From Pseudomonadota bacterium (lineage in GTDB: Bacteria > Desulfobacterota > Binatia > Binatales > Binataceae): a DNA stretch of 64,000 nt. Where the stretch lies: the NCBI GenBank assembly GCA_021325025.1, contig JAJPHZ010000035.1, forward strand, positions 124,001 to 188,000, read 5' to 3'. This document shows, in pieces, positions 46,148 to 54,270 of the stretch. The position numbers and the translations under genes are program-made. Under the pieces are notes generated by a model. It saw only the letters and a program-made list of their open reading frames with translations. It did no database searches and was not told the origin of the DNA. Numbering within the stretch: position 1 is the first letter of the stretch; the number at the start of each line of letters is the position of its first letter.

Positions 46148-47278
46148 TTACAATCCGAACAGTTGGGCAACCAGTTCGCGATTGTAGGTCGCGTCGCCAA
46201 AGGTGAACTCGGTGGACTTCGCGCGCTTGAAATAAAGATGCATGTCGTGCTCCCAGGTAAACCCGATCCCGCCGTGCACCTGGATACCTTCGCCCGCCAC
46301 GCGCCGGTAGCTGTCGGAAGCGGCGGCCTTGGCGGTGGCCGCGGCCAGCGAGGCGTCGGGTACTTCGTTGCTCACCGCCCAGGCGGCGTAGTAGGCGACC
46401 GAACGGGCGTTCTCGACGTCGATCAACATGTTGGCGCATTTGTGCTGAATGGCCTGGAAACTGCCGATCGGCCGTCCGAATTGCTCGCGCACCTTGGCAT
46501 ACTCCACCGACATGTCGAGCACCTTTTGCGCGCCGCCCACCATCTCGGCCGACAGCGCAACCTTGCCGCGATCGATCACCTCGTTGAGCGTCCTGGCGCC
46601 CTTGTCCACCTCGCCGACCACGTCATCGGCAGTCGCCTTGACGTTGGCGAACACCACTTCGGCAAGCTTGCGCGTCTGGTCCATCGTCTTGAGGCGATTG
46701 ACGGTAATCCCCGCGCGCGCCCGATCGATGGCAAACAGGGTAATCCCGTCGAGGCCTTCGCCGCCGGTGCGGGCCGCCACCAGCAGGCAGTCAGCGATAT
46801 GGCCGTCGTTGACGTACAATTTGATTCCGTCCAGTACGAAGTCCTGACCGCTCTTCCTGGCCGGCATCGAAATCGCGGCCGGATCCCAGCTCCCCGAGGG
46901 CTCCATGTAAGCCAGCGTTCCAATCAGCTCGCCGGCCGCCACCTTGGGCAGCAGCTTTTGCTTGAGCGCTTCGCTGCCCGCGCGCGCAATCGCTTCGCCG
47001 AACAGGACGGTCCATACAAAGGGCGAGGGCAGTACCACCTTGCCCATCTCCTCCAGCACCACCACCAGATCGATATAGTTCAGCCCCGCGCCGCCATAGG
47101 CTTCGGGAACCACCAGTCCCAGCCATCCCAGTTCCGCCATCTTTTTCCAGAACTCGGGCGAGTAGCCGGTCTCATCTTCCATCAGCTTGCGCACCACGGT
47201 GGTGGGACATTCCTTTTCGAGCAGCGAGCGTGCGCTATCGCGCAGCATCTCCTGCTCTTTGCTAAAGCCGAAATCCAT
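46148..47278 (-). CDS. Acyl-CoA dehydrogenase
   Basis: 376 residues, FAD-dependent. N-terminal MDFGFSKEQEMLRDSARSLLEKECP, the GLVVPEAYGGAGLNYIDLVVVLEEMGK region, LAYMEPSG for FAD and substrate contacts, and VKVREQFGRPIGSFQAIQHKCANM in the C-terminal helical domain. Oxidises acyl-CoA to enoyl-CoA. AAGG eight bases before ATG supports the start at 47278. The downstream MaoC pair would hydrate the product, as in actinobacterial steroid side-chain modules. Confidence 0.9.
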   Translation of the reverse strand: MDFGFSKEQEMLRDSARSLLEKECPTTVVRKLMEDETGYSPEFWKKMAELGWLGLVVPEAYGGAGLNYIDLVVVLEEMGKVVLPSPFVWTVLFGEAIARAGSEALKQKLLPKVAAGELIGTLAYMEPSGSWDPAAISMPARKSGQDFVLDGIKLYVNDGHIADCLLVAARTGGEGLDGITLFAIDRARAGITVNRLKTMDQTRKLAEVVFANVKATADDVVGEVDKGARTLNEVIDRGKVALSAEMVGGAQKVLDMSVEYAKVREQFGRPIGSFQAIQHKCANMLIDVENARSVAYYAAWAVSNEVPDASLAAATAKAAASDSYRRVAGEGIQVHGGIGFTWEHDMHLYFKRAKSTEFTFGDATYNRELVAQLFGL

Positions 47279-47390
47279 CTGGCCGACCTTCCTGCATGGG
47301 CTTTTGTACTGTGCTGTTCCGATAGCATGGGCGCCGCGCTCCGGACAAGCCGCGGCGCGCGAAGCGGAAATCAAACGTACAATTCAGTAC

Positions 47391-47796
47391 TCAGCCGCCG
47401 TTGCGCTTGTGGAGCGCGTCGAAGGGGGCTTCCAACGCCACCAGGCGCTCGCGGACATTAAGCGCGTCGTCCAGCCGCTGGCTGAGCGCGTCGATGCGTT
47501 CATCGAGCCGCTGGCTGAGCGTGTCAATCCGGGTGTTCACCGCTTCAAACCGCGCGTTGACTTCAGTCCTGAAGCTGTCAATGCGGGCGATCAACTTCGT
47601 TGCGCAGCGACGTCACGTTTTCCGTGATGCGCTTGTCCATCTGGGCCATCTCGCCGCGCAGACCCCGGATTTCCCCGGCCATTTCTTCAAGCCGAGGCGC
47701 AAGTTCTTCAAGCCGAGGCGCAAGCGTCCGCTCGATGAAGCGTTCAATCGCTCCAGTCGCTCGACTGACGCCTTCGCTTGCACGTTTAGCCGGCAC
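47391..47796 (-). pseudogene. Coiled-coil protein gene broken by a +1 frameshift
   Basis: Two overlapping minus-strand frames encode consecutive parts of one coiled coil. The first (47796-47578) ends ...ITENVTSLRNEVDRPH, and the second (47594-47391) begins IARIDSFRTEVNARFEAVN. At GAAGTTGATCGCCCGC (near 47592) removal of one base gives ...EVDARIDSF..., restoring the heptads. So it is a single-base insertion, programmed frameshift or assembly error. Both halves carry internal heptad repeats (APRLEELAPRLEE; DTLSQRLDERIDALSQRLDD). Function unknown. Confidence 0.6.
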
Positions 47797-47878
47797 CTTT
47801 TTGACCTGAGAGCAAAGCCTACCCTAGCCGAAGGGGTCGGGCATGGTCAAAGCGGACCACTGACAACATCGATTTCCC

Positions 47879-48355
47879 CTACCGGCCGGCGTTCAAACGC
47901 GTCATGCCCTTTCGGGCTTGATCGGCGGCCGTGCTGTTGGCCTCAGCCGCGTTGAGGGCGTGTTGATAATGACGCAATGCTTCGCGGCGGTTGCCCATCG
48001 CCTCGTAAACCCGCGCCAGGCTCAACTCGGGCTGGGCGTCGGCGGGGCAGGCCTTGGCGGCGTCCTGGTAATAGCCCAAGGCAAGCTGATAATTGGCGGC
48101 GGCATATTGTTGGTCGCCGTGCGCCAGCGCCTTGCGCATCACAGCCGCATCGCAACTGCCGGGCGGCGGCAGGGTGGTATTGATCGCCTGCTGCTGTTGC
48201 TGCGCGCGCAACTCGTCGATCTCGCGCTGCTGGTGCTCGATTTGCGCCTTTTGCCGCTCGACCTCCTGCTGCATTTCGGCAATCTGCGAGCCGGCGCAGC
48301 CCGCGGACACAAGGGCCAGCCCGGTAGCGACTGCAAGCAGAAAGATGCGACGCAT
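47879..48355 (-). CDS. TPR-containing lipoprotein
   Basis: 158 residues. A signal peptide ends in a lipobox (LVSAGC, acylated Cys20), then a coiled coil (IAEMQQEVERQKAQIEHQQREIDELRAQQQ), then two TPR-like repeats (AAANYQLALGYYQDAAKACP; AMGNRREALRHYQHALNA). It is probably anchored in the outer membrane facing the periplasm, and resembles the coiled-coil-plus-TPR layout of YbgF/CpoB-like proteins. It precedes nothing recognisable; a PKD protein gene is 16 bases upstream on the same strand. Confidence 0.72.
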   Translation of the reverse strand: MRRIFLLAVATGLALVSAGCAGSQIAEMQQEVERQKAQIEHQQREIDELRAQQQQQAINTTLPPPGSCDAAVMRKALAHGDQQYAAANYQLALGYYQDAAKACPADAQPELSLARVYEAMGNRREALRHYQHALNAAEANSTAADQARKGMTRLNAGR

Positions 48356-48371
48356 TGTAAAACCGCGCGGA

Positions 48372-48815
48372 TCAGCCTGGCGGAGCCTTTACCGTCACGC
48401 TGGCAAACCCGGTGGCCGAACGGCCGTCGGCAGTCGTGATGGTCAGCGACGCAAGGTAGGTGCCGGGCCGGGTATAAACGTTGTAGGTGATCAGCGGCGG
48501 AGTAGTCGCTACGTGACCGTCGCCGAAGTTCCACTTGTAGGAAACGATTTCCGCACCCGCCGGATCATGAATTTGCAGGATGAAGCCGACGGTCAGCGGC
48601 GCAGGACCATAGGCCGGATAGGGAAAAATCCCAACTGACGGCAGCATCATCATCTCGGGAGTTGCCATCGGCGTCGGACCGAGCTCATTTTCCTGCGCGA
48701 CAACGCCCGCCGCCGCCACGGCGAGGAGTAATGCCGCGGCCCACGGCACCAAGCCACGCCGCCACTGTGCCCATCGACGGCAGCTCACGGCTCTCCGATC
48801 CCTCATTTCTGCCAT
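48372..48815 (-). CDS. Exported PKD-domain protein
   Basis: About 147 residues: N-terminal signal peptide (hydrophobic stretch about 25-41), a short linker, then one PKD/Ig-like domain with the typical WNFGDGHVATTPPLITYNVYTRPGTYLASLTITTADGRSATG. Likely extracytoplasmic and binding-type. ATG at 48815 chosen; another at 48806 and a TTG at 48824 are in frame. Upstream of the lipoprotein gene by 16 bases. Confidence 0.7.
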   Translation of the reverse strand: MAEMRDRRAVSCRRWAQWRRGLVPWAAALLLAVAAAGVVAQENELGPTPMATPEMMMLPSVGIFPYPAYGPAPLTVGFILQIHDPAGAEIVSYKWNFGDGHVATTPPLITYNVYTRPGTYLASLTITTADGRSATGFASVTVKAPPG

Positions 48816-48914
48816 CGCGACCAATATAGCCGCCTTGCCCGCGTGAAGCGATTTGGCATCGCGCGCAGCCGCGCCGGTAGTCTCGCCTAATCGCCCCAGT
48901 TAGAATCGGCTGCG

Positions 48915-49817
48915 ATGGCATCCCAGGTAGCGGCGACCGCGGCAGCGGAGCCGACTGACAAATTCGTCACGCTCAACGGGCTCAAACTTCATTACGTGGA
49001 TTGGGGCGGCGATCCGGTTGCCGGCACGCTGGTGCTGGTTCACGGCGGCTCGGCCAACGTCCATTGGTGGGACCTGGCGGCACCGCAACTGGTATCCGGC
49101 GGACGGGTGCTGGCGCTGGACTTTCGCGGGCACGGACTCAGCCAATGGGCCGTACCGCCGCATTACGGACCGGCTGGTTACATGGAGGACGTCGAGAGCT
49201 TCCTGCGCTTTGTCGGCTCGCCGGTGACGCTGGTGGCGCATTCGATGGGCGGCGCGGTGGCGATGTGGGTGGCCGCGAGGCATCCCGAACTGCTCGAAGG
49301 ACTGGTGGTGGTGGACAGCCGCGGCGGCCCGCCGCCGTTGTGGCGCAAGCTGCAATGGCGATGGCGCCATCGGGCCCAGGGGCGGCCGCGCCCCGAACTG
49401 CCCTCGCGGCAGGATATCATCCGCCGCTTCCGCCTCCATCCCGAGGGCACCTATCTGTCCAACCAGGCGCTGGCCGAACTGGCACTCAAGAGCGCAATCC
49501 AGTTGCCCAACGGCAAGTGGGCGTTCTGTTTCGATCCGCAGACCCGCGGATGGCGCGACAGCGGGCCGGTCAGGCTGCCCAACGTGCGCGACGTCAAGGT
49601 GCCGACGCTGATCCTGCGCGGCGCGCAAAGCACCTTGCTCAGCGCCTGGCGCGCCCGATGGCTGCAGCACAAGATCAAGGGTTCGATGCTCAGGGAGATT
49701 CCCCGCGCCTACCATCATGTGCCGCTCGACAATCCCGACGATACCGCCACCGCGATCCTCGAGTTCATCGCATGGTTGCGGTCGGCTAGGCAGATATCCG
49801 CTGGAACTCAGCGTTAG
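48915..49817 (+). CDS. Alpha/beta hydrolase
   Basis: 300 residues. Alpha/beta-hydrolase fold: VHGGSANVHWWDLAAPQL (oxyanion), ALDFRGHGLSQ, nucleophile Ser in AHSMGGAVAMWVAARHP, acid in the VPTLILRGAQSTLLS region and a histidine in RAYHHVPLDNPDD. Cytoplasmic. The HSMGG elbow groups it with esterase/lipase or C-C hydrolase members; no exact substrate. Converges on the next minus-strand gene with a 4-base overlap of stop codons. Confidence 0.85.
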   Translation: MASQVAATAAAEPTDKFVTLNGLKLHYVDWGGDPVAGTLVLVHGGSANVHWWDLAAPQLVSGGRVLALDFRGHGLSQWAVPPHYGPAGYMEDVESFLRFVGSPVTLVAHSMGGAVAMWVAARHPELLEGLVVVDSRGGPPPLWRKLQWRWRHRAQGRPRPELPSRQDIIRRFRLHPEGTYLSNQALAELALKSAIQLPNGKWAFCFDPQTRGWRDSGPVRLPNVRDVKVPTLILRGAQSTLLSAWRARWLQHKIKGSMLREIPRAYHHVPLDNPDDTATAILEFIAWLRSARQISAGTQR

Positions 49818-50155
49818 ACGCGGGCCAGGCAATCGGTCAGATCCATCGTAAAGGACTGGCCGTCGGTCAAAGTCAAGGACTTGGGGGAACGGCGGATTTG
49901 AATTTGCGCCACGTTGAGCTCGCGCGGCAGCACGTATACCACATCGCCCGAGTACAACGAGACCAGCCGCACCCGCTCTTCGGCGCGCCGTTCGGTGCCC
50001 ATCTCATAGGGATGGATATGGTAGGCGTAGCCGCGGGCGCGCACGAAGCCTTCTTCGTAATCCTCCACCACCCCGACGAACATGTTGGTCACGTCGTCGC
50101 GAAACAGCTTCCGGTCGATTACCAGGATCCGATCGTTGGGATGAACCGCCGCCAT
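49814..50155 (-). CDS. Hypothetical protein, unknown function
   Basis: 113 residues with no cysteine cluster or membrane helix, mostly beta with charged residues (NDRILVIDRKLFRDDVTNMFVGVVEDYEEGFVRARGYAYHIHPYEMGTERRAEE). The ATG at 50155 has GGGAG about nine bases upstream. It is well-behaved in composition and has codon use like its neighbours, so probably real. No family recognised. Divergent from the ABC-F gene. Confidence 0.6.
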   Translation of the reverse strand: MAAVHPNDRILVIDRKLFRDDVTNMFVGVVEDYEEGFVRARGYAYHIHPYEMGTERRAEERVRLVSLYSGDVVYVLPRELNVAQIQIRRSPKSLTLTDGQSFTMDLTDCLARV

Positions 50156-50288
50156 CTTGAGTATCTCCCAGCTAGCAACAGTCTGACACAAATTGGCTGC
50201 TCCCGCGAAGTGACCCCGCGGCGGACCAGCCCTCGACGCCGCCCAACTTCCGCCAGCCGCCGCGGCCCGGTACAATGCCCAACTCTGG

Positions 50289-50294
50289 TATACT
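50289..50294 (+). promoter_or_regulatory. -10-like box before ABC-F gene
   Basis: TATACT at 50289-50294 lies 85-90 bases upstream of the chosen start of the ABC-F gene; TACAAT at 50271-50276 is a second possible -10. Neither has a good -35 at 17 bases. Similar TATACT boxes occur before the PBP (2832-2837) and rpsF (18423-18428) genes. Confidence 0.3.
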
Positions 50295-50378
50295 GGAGGG
50301 CCTGCGCGGACCTCCGCGGGATTGATGGGGGCGGCGGGATGGATCGCGAATAGCGGGGCGGTAAGACCGTCTTTCAAC

Positions 50379-52319
50379 GTGCTCAGTCTCGAAGACGTTT
50401 GCAAATATTACGGCGAGCGTGCCGTTTTCGATCACGTGAGCTGGTCGATGCCCGATGACGCCCGGGTAGGGCTGGTCGGGCTTAACGGCGCGGGCAAGAC
50501 CACCCTGCTGCGCATGATCGCGGGCGTGATCGAACCCGACAGCGGCCGCATCAGCCGCCCCCAGCGCACCCGCGTCGGCTACCTGGCGCAGGACTCGCCG
50601 GAAATCGGCGGCCGGACGCTGATCGATGAAACGCTGTCGGCGCTCAGCGAAATCAGCGCCGCCAATCAACGGCGCCTGGAACTCGAACACATCCTGGCGC
50701 AGGAGACCAGCGGACCGCGCCACGACGCCGCGCTGACGGAACTCGGCGAAATCCTCAGCGAGCTCGAACGCCACGACTTCTATACCGCCGAAAGCCGCGC
50801 CGAAGCGGTGCTGTTCGGACTGGGATTCACGCCCGCCGACCTCAAACGCGACGTGGCCGAATTCTCCGGCGGCATCCGCATGCGGATCGCGCTGGCCAAG
50901 CTACTGCTGCAAAAGCCCGAGTTCATGATGCTGGACGAACCCACCAACCATCTGGACATCGAGGCCCGCAACTGGCTGGAGGACTATCTGTCTTCCTATC
51001 CTGGCGGATTGATCGTGGTCTCCCATGACCGCTACTTCCTGGACCGGGTGACGCGGCGCACGCTGGAAGTCGCGCGCGGCAAGCTGGTCGAGTATCAGGG
51101 CAACTACTCTGCCTACCTGGTCAAGCGCGAGGAGCGCTTCGCCGCCGAGGTGGCGGCCTATGAAAAGCAGCGCGAAGAAATCGAGCACATGGAGGCGTTC
51201 ATCAGTCGCTTCCGCTACCAGGCAAGCAAGGCCAAGCTGGTCCAGAGCCGGGTAAAGCAGCTTGAAAAAATCGAGCGGCTGCAGCCGCCCGTAGGCGCCG
51301 AACGGCCGCCTGCGATCAATTTTCCCCGCGCCCAGCGCAGCGGCCGCCGCGTCCTGGAACTGCGTGGCGCGGTCAAGCGCTACGGGGAGCTGACGGTTTA
51401 CGACGGCATCGACCTGACAATCGAGCGCGGCGCCAAAATCGCGCTGGTAGGCCCCAACGGCGCGGGCAAATCGACCCTGATGAAACTGCTGGCGGGAATC
51501 GAGCCGCTGACCGCCGGTGAGCGCATCGTGGGCCACAACGTAAGCACAGCCTATTTCGCGCAGGACCTGAGCGAATCGCTGGATTACGCCAAAAGCGTCT
51601 TCGATGAACTGCATGACCATTGCGAGGGGATGACCACGCTGGAAGTGCGCAACCTGCTGGCCGCGATGCTGTTTTCGGGCGACGACGTGCTCAAGCGCAC
51701 CGGAGTGTTGTCGGGCGGCGAGCGCTCGCGCCTGGCGCTGGCCAAGGTGCTGGCGCGGCGCAGCAACTGTCTGCTGCTGGACGAACCGACCAACAACCTC
51801 GACATCGTCGCCAAGGACAGCCTGCTCGAGGCGCTGCAACGCTTCGAGGGCACGGTCGTAATCGTCAGCCACGACCGCTACATTCTCAACGAACTGGTCA
51901 GCCAGGTGTACGAGGTCGGCCACGGCCACGCCACGCTGTACCTGGGCAATTACGACGACTACCTGGCCAGGAAGGAACAAGAACAGGGCGCGGCCGGCGC
52001 ACCGCCCCCGGCTCAGGCGGCGGTGCAAAAGCGCAGCACACCGCCGCCCGCATCAAGCCCCAACGGAAAGGTCCGTCCGCAGCTCGATCGCCAGGCACAG
52101 CGCCGGCTTGAGCGCAACAAGAAGATGCGCCGCGAACTGGAAGAGCGCATCGAAGCGATGGAAGCCCAGCGCGCCAGCCTGGGCGAGGAGATGAACGATC
52201 CCAACTTCTACCTCGCGCGCAAGGACGCCAACGAAATGATCGCCCGCTACGACTCCCTGGGCCGCGAGATCGAGCGGCTATATAACGACCTGATGAAGCT
52301 GGACAGCGGCAACCCCTGA
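50379..52319 (+). CDS. ABC-F family ATPase (ribosome-associated, Uup/EttA-like)
   Basis: About 646 residues, two ABC domains on one chain and no membrane helices. First: GLNGAGKTT, FSGGIRMRIALAKLLL, MLDEPTNHLD. Second: GPNGAGKST, LSGGERSRLALAKVLA, LLDEPTNNLD. A linker lies between them and a charged C-terminal coiled coil (RRLERNKKMRRELEERIEAME) after. ABC-F proteins work at the ribosomal E site in translation or antibiotic resistance. The GTG at 50379 gives the usual N terminus; an ATG at 50325 is also in frame. Confidence 0.88.
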   Translation: MLSLEDVCKYYGERAVFDHVSWSMPDDARVGLVGLNGAGKTTLLRMIAGVIEPDSGRISRPQRTRVGYLAQDSPEIGGRTLIDETLSALSEISAANQRRLELEHILAQETSGPRHDAALTELGEILSELERHDFYTAESRAEAVLFGLGFTPADLKRDVAEFSGGIRMRIALAKLLLQKPEFMMLDEPTNHLDIEARNWLEDYLSSYPGGLIVVSHDRYFLDRVTRRTLEVARGKLVEYQGNYSAYLVKREERFAAEVAAYEKQREEIEHMEAFISRFRYQASKAKLVQSRVKQLEKIERLQPPVGAERPPAINFPRAQRSGRRVLELRGAVKRYGELTVYDGIDLTIERGAKIALVGPNGAGKSTLMKLLAGIEPLTAGERIVGHNVSTAYFAQDLSESLDYAKSVFDELHDHCEGMTTLEVRNLLAAMLFSGDDVLKRTGVLSGGERSRLALAKVLARRSNCLLLDEPTNNLDIVAKDSLLEALQRFEGTVVIVSHDRYILNELVSQVYEVGHGHATLYLGNYDDYLARKEQEQGAAGAPPPAQAAVQKRSTPPPASSPNGKVRPQLDRQAQRRLERNKKMRRELEERIEAMEAQRASLGEEMNDPNFYLARKDANEMIARYDSLGREIERLYNDLMKLDSGNP

Positions 52320-52359
52320 CCGCCCCTCGACCGGAGGCGGTCCGCACCCCGACAGAAAA

Positions 52360-52377
52360 CGCGGCTCCCCAGCCGCG
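52360..52377 (-). terminator. Putative terminator after epoxide hydrolase gene
   Basis: Stem CGCGGCT/AGCCGCG with loop CCCC (52360-52366 with 52371-52377), followed on the minus strand by GTTTTCTG. It is about 90 bases downstream of the epoxide hydrolase stop, in the convergent gap with the ABC-F gene. Confidence 0.5.
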
Positions 52378-52465
52378 CCTGCAAGAACCGGATTTTCCTG
52401 CACGGTCGTTGCGTGCAACCGCGCTAACCGGCGCGAGGCTGCTGCCCGCCGCCGCTCAAATCCAC

Positions 52466-53629
52466 TTATGTCCGGCCGACTTCGCGGAAGAAGGCGCGGA
52501 TATCGTTGGCCAGCAGCACCGGCTCCTCCATCGCGGCGAAATGGCCGCCGCGCGGCATCAGGGTCCAGCGCTTGATGTTATAGGCCTTCTCGGCGTAGGC
52601 GCGCGGCGGTTTGATCAGCTCGGCGGGAAACAGCGCCACGCCGGTGGGCGCCGCAACACGCTCGCCGGGCGCCAGGCGGTAGGGACTGTGGCGGACCTCG
52701 TAGTACAGCCGCGTGGAGGAGTTGATGCTTTGCGTCACCCAGTAGATGGTGATGTTGGTCAGGAGCTGATCCTTGGTAAAGCGGCTTTCGACGTCGCCGC
52801 CGCAGTCGCTCCAGGTTCTGAATTTCTCAACGATCCACGCCGCCAAACCGGCGGGCGAATCGTTGAGTCCATAGGCCAACGTCTGCGGCTTGGTGCCCTG
52901 GATCTGCTGATAGCCGGTTTCCTCGGCGGCAAACTTCGCCATCTCCTCGAGGAACTTCTTTGACTCGGCGTCATCGCCCAGCGCCTTGCGTCCTTCGGGC
53001 GGGCCCAGCGCGACCATATTCAGATGGACGCCGATCACCTCCTTGGGATAGGCGTGGCCGATACGCGAGGCGATGATCGCGCCCCAATCGCCGCCCTGTA
53101 CGCCGAAGCGCCCATAGCCCAGCACCTGCGTCATCAGCTCGTGAAAAATCTCCGCGATGCGTTCGATCTTCATCCCCGGCACGCGCGGGTCCTCGGAGAA
53201 TCCGTAGCCGGGCAGCGACGGCGCGATCACCGTGAATGCGTCGCGCGCGTCGCCGCCATGACGCGCGGGGTCGGTAAGTATCGGAATGATCTGCTGAAAC
53301 TCCGCGATCGAGCCCGGCCATCCGTGCAGCAACAGCAGCGGCGCCGGGTTGGGGCCGGCGCCCGGCTGATGGATGAAATGAATATTGCAGCCGTCGATCG
53401 TCACCTTGAAATGCGCGAACGCGTTAAGCTCGCGCTCGTGCTTGCGCCAGTCGTAACGCGTGCGCCAGTACTCGATCAGCTCCTTGAGGTAGGCCAGATT
53501 GGTCCCGTAACGCCATCCGGAGTCGCGCACTTCGCCGGGCAGCCGCGTGTGTGCCAGGCGCTCGCGCAAGTCGGCAAGCACGTCATCGGGAACCGCAATG
53601 ACAAATTTCTCCACCGCTCCATGCGCCAT
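52466..53629 (-). CDS. Epoxide hydrolase (EHN domain, alpha/beta hydrolase)
   Basis: 387 residues. N-terminal EHN segment (VEKFVIAVPDDVLADLRERLAHTRLPGEVRDSGWRYGTNLAYLKELIEYW), then HGWPGSIAEF (oxyanion), nucleophile Asp in VQGGDWGAIIASRIGHAYPKEV, and a C-terminal His/Glu pair (MPRGGHFAAMEEPVLL). This is the microsomal-type epoxide hydrolase arrangement in a soluble bacterial form. AAGGA six bases before ATG 53629 fixes the start. Converts epoxides to diols; physiological substrate unknown. Confidence 0.88.
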   Translation of the reverse strand: MAHGAVEKFVIAVPDDVLADLRERLAHTRLPGEVRDSGWRYGTNLAYLKELIEYWRTRYDWRKHERELNAFAHFKVTIDGCNIHFIHQPGAGPNPAPLLLLHGWPGSIAEFQQIIPILTDPARHGGDARDAFTVIAPSLPGYGFSEDPRVPGMKIERIAEIFHELMTQVLGYGRFGVQGGDWGAIIASRIGHAYPKEVIGVHLNMVALGPPEGRKALGDDAESKKFLEEMAKFAAEETGYQQIQGTKPQTLAYGLNDSPAGLAAWIVEKFRTWSDCGGDVESRFTKDQLLTNITIYWVTQSINSSTRLYYEVRHSPYRLAPGERVAAPTGVALFPAELIKPPRAYAEKAYNIKRWTLMPRGGHFAAMEEPVLLANDIRAFFREVGRT

Positions 53630-53732
53630 CGTCGTTTCCTTTGACTTTCTGTCCCGCTCTCCTGCAATCGGTTGCGCGGGTAAGGGTGATTGCTGCGCTT
53701 CAAGCACACCAGCCGCGCATTTTCACGGCGGT

Positions 53733-54170
53733 CTACTTGTGAGCCAGCGCCTGCTTGACCAGATCGCTGGCCAGCTTGCCGTCCAGACAAGCGCCGAACT
53801 GATCCTTAAGCGCCTTCATGATCGGACCAATCTGGTTGACACCGGCGGCGACTTGCGCCTGGATGGCAGCGCGGATTTCCTCGGCCCCCACGCCAGCCGG
53901 AATGTAGGCATCGAGTACCCGGATCTCGGCTTCGTTTTGCGCCACCAGGTCAGGGCGGTTGCCCTTGCGGGCGAACTCCAGCGTCTCTTCGCGCCGGGCC
54001 CGTTCGCGCTTGAGGATCTGCACGATTTCGGTATCGCTGGCCTGGCGGCAGACCTCCTTCTCGAGCCGGCTGATCTCGGTCAAAACGCCGCGGATGGTCA
54101 TCATGCGGGCCGTGTCGCGGGCCTTCATCGCGCTCTTCAGATCGTCCTGCAATCGTGCCTTCATGGCCAT
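53733..54170 (-). CDS. GatB/YqeY domain protein
   Basis: About 145 residues: LQDDLKSAMKARDTARMMTIRGVLTEISRLEKE, then RRARREETLEFARKGNRPDLVAQNEAEIRVLDAYIPAG and the conserved C-terminal helix bundle. Matches YqeY-type proteins related to the tail of the GatB amidotransferase subunit, which bind tRNA. Cytoplasmic. Start at the first of two close ATGs; weak ribosome binding site. Divergent from the second LLM gene. Confidence 0.85.
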   Translation of the reverse strand: MAMKARLQDDLKSAMKARDTARMMTIRGVLTEISRLEKEVCRQASDTEIVQILKRERARREETLEFARKGNRPDLVAQNEAEIRVLDAYIPAGVGAEEIRAAIQAQVAAGVNQIGPIMKALKDQFGACLDGKLASDLVKQALAHK

Positions 54171-54270
54171 CAAGCATATCGTGTCCGCACGCGCGGCGAC
54201 AACGCGGTGGACGGGCGCGGCCTGCTGGAGCATACTTGGCCGAGGAATACAAAGCAGTCGAGGATGGCCG

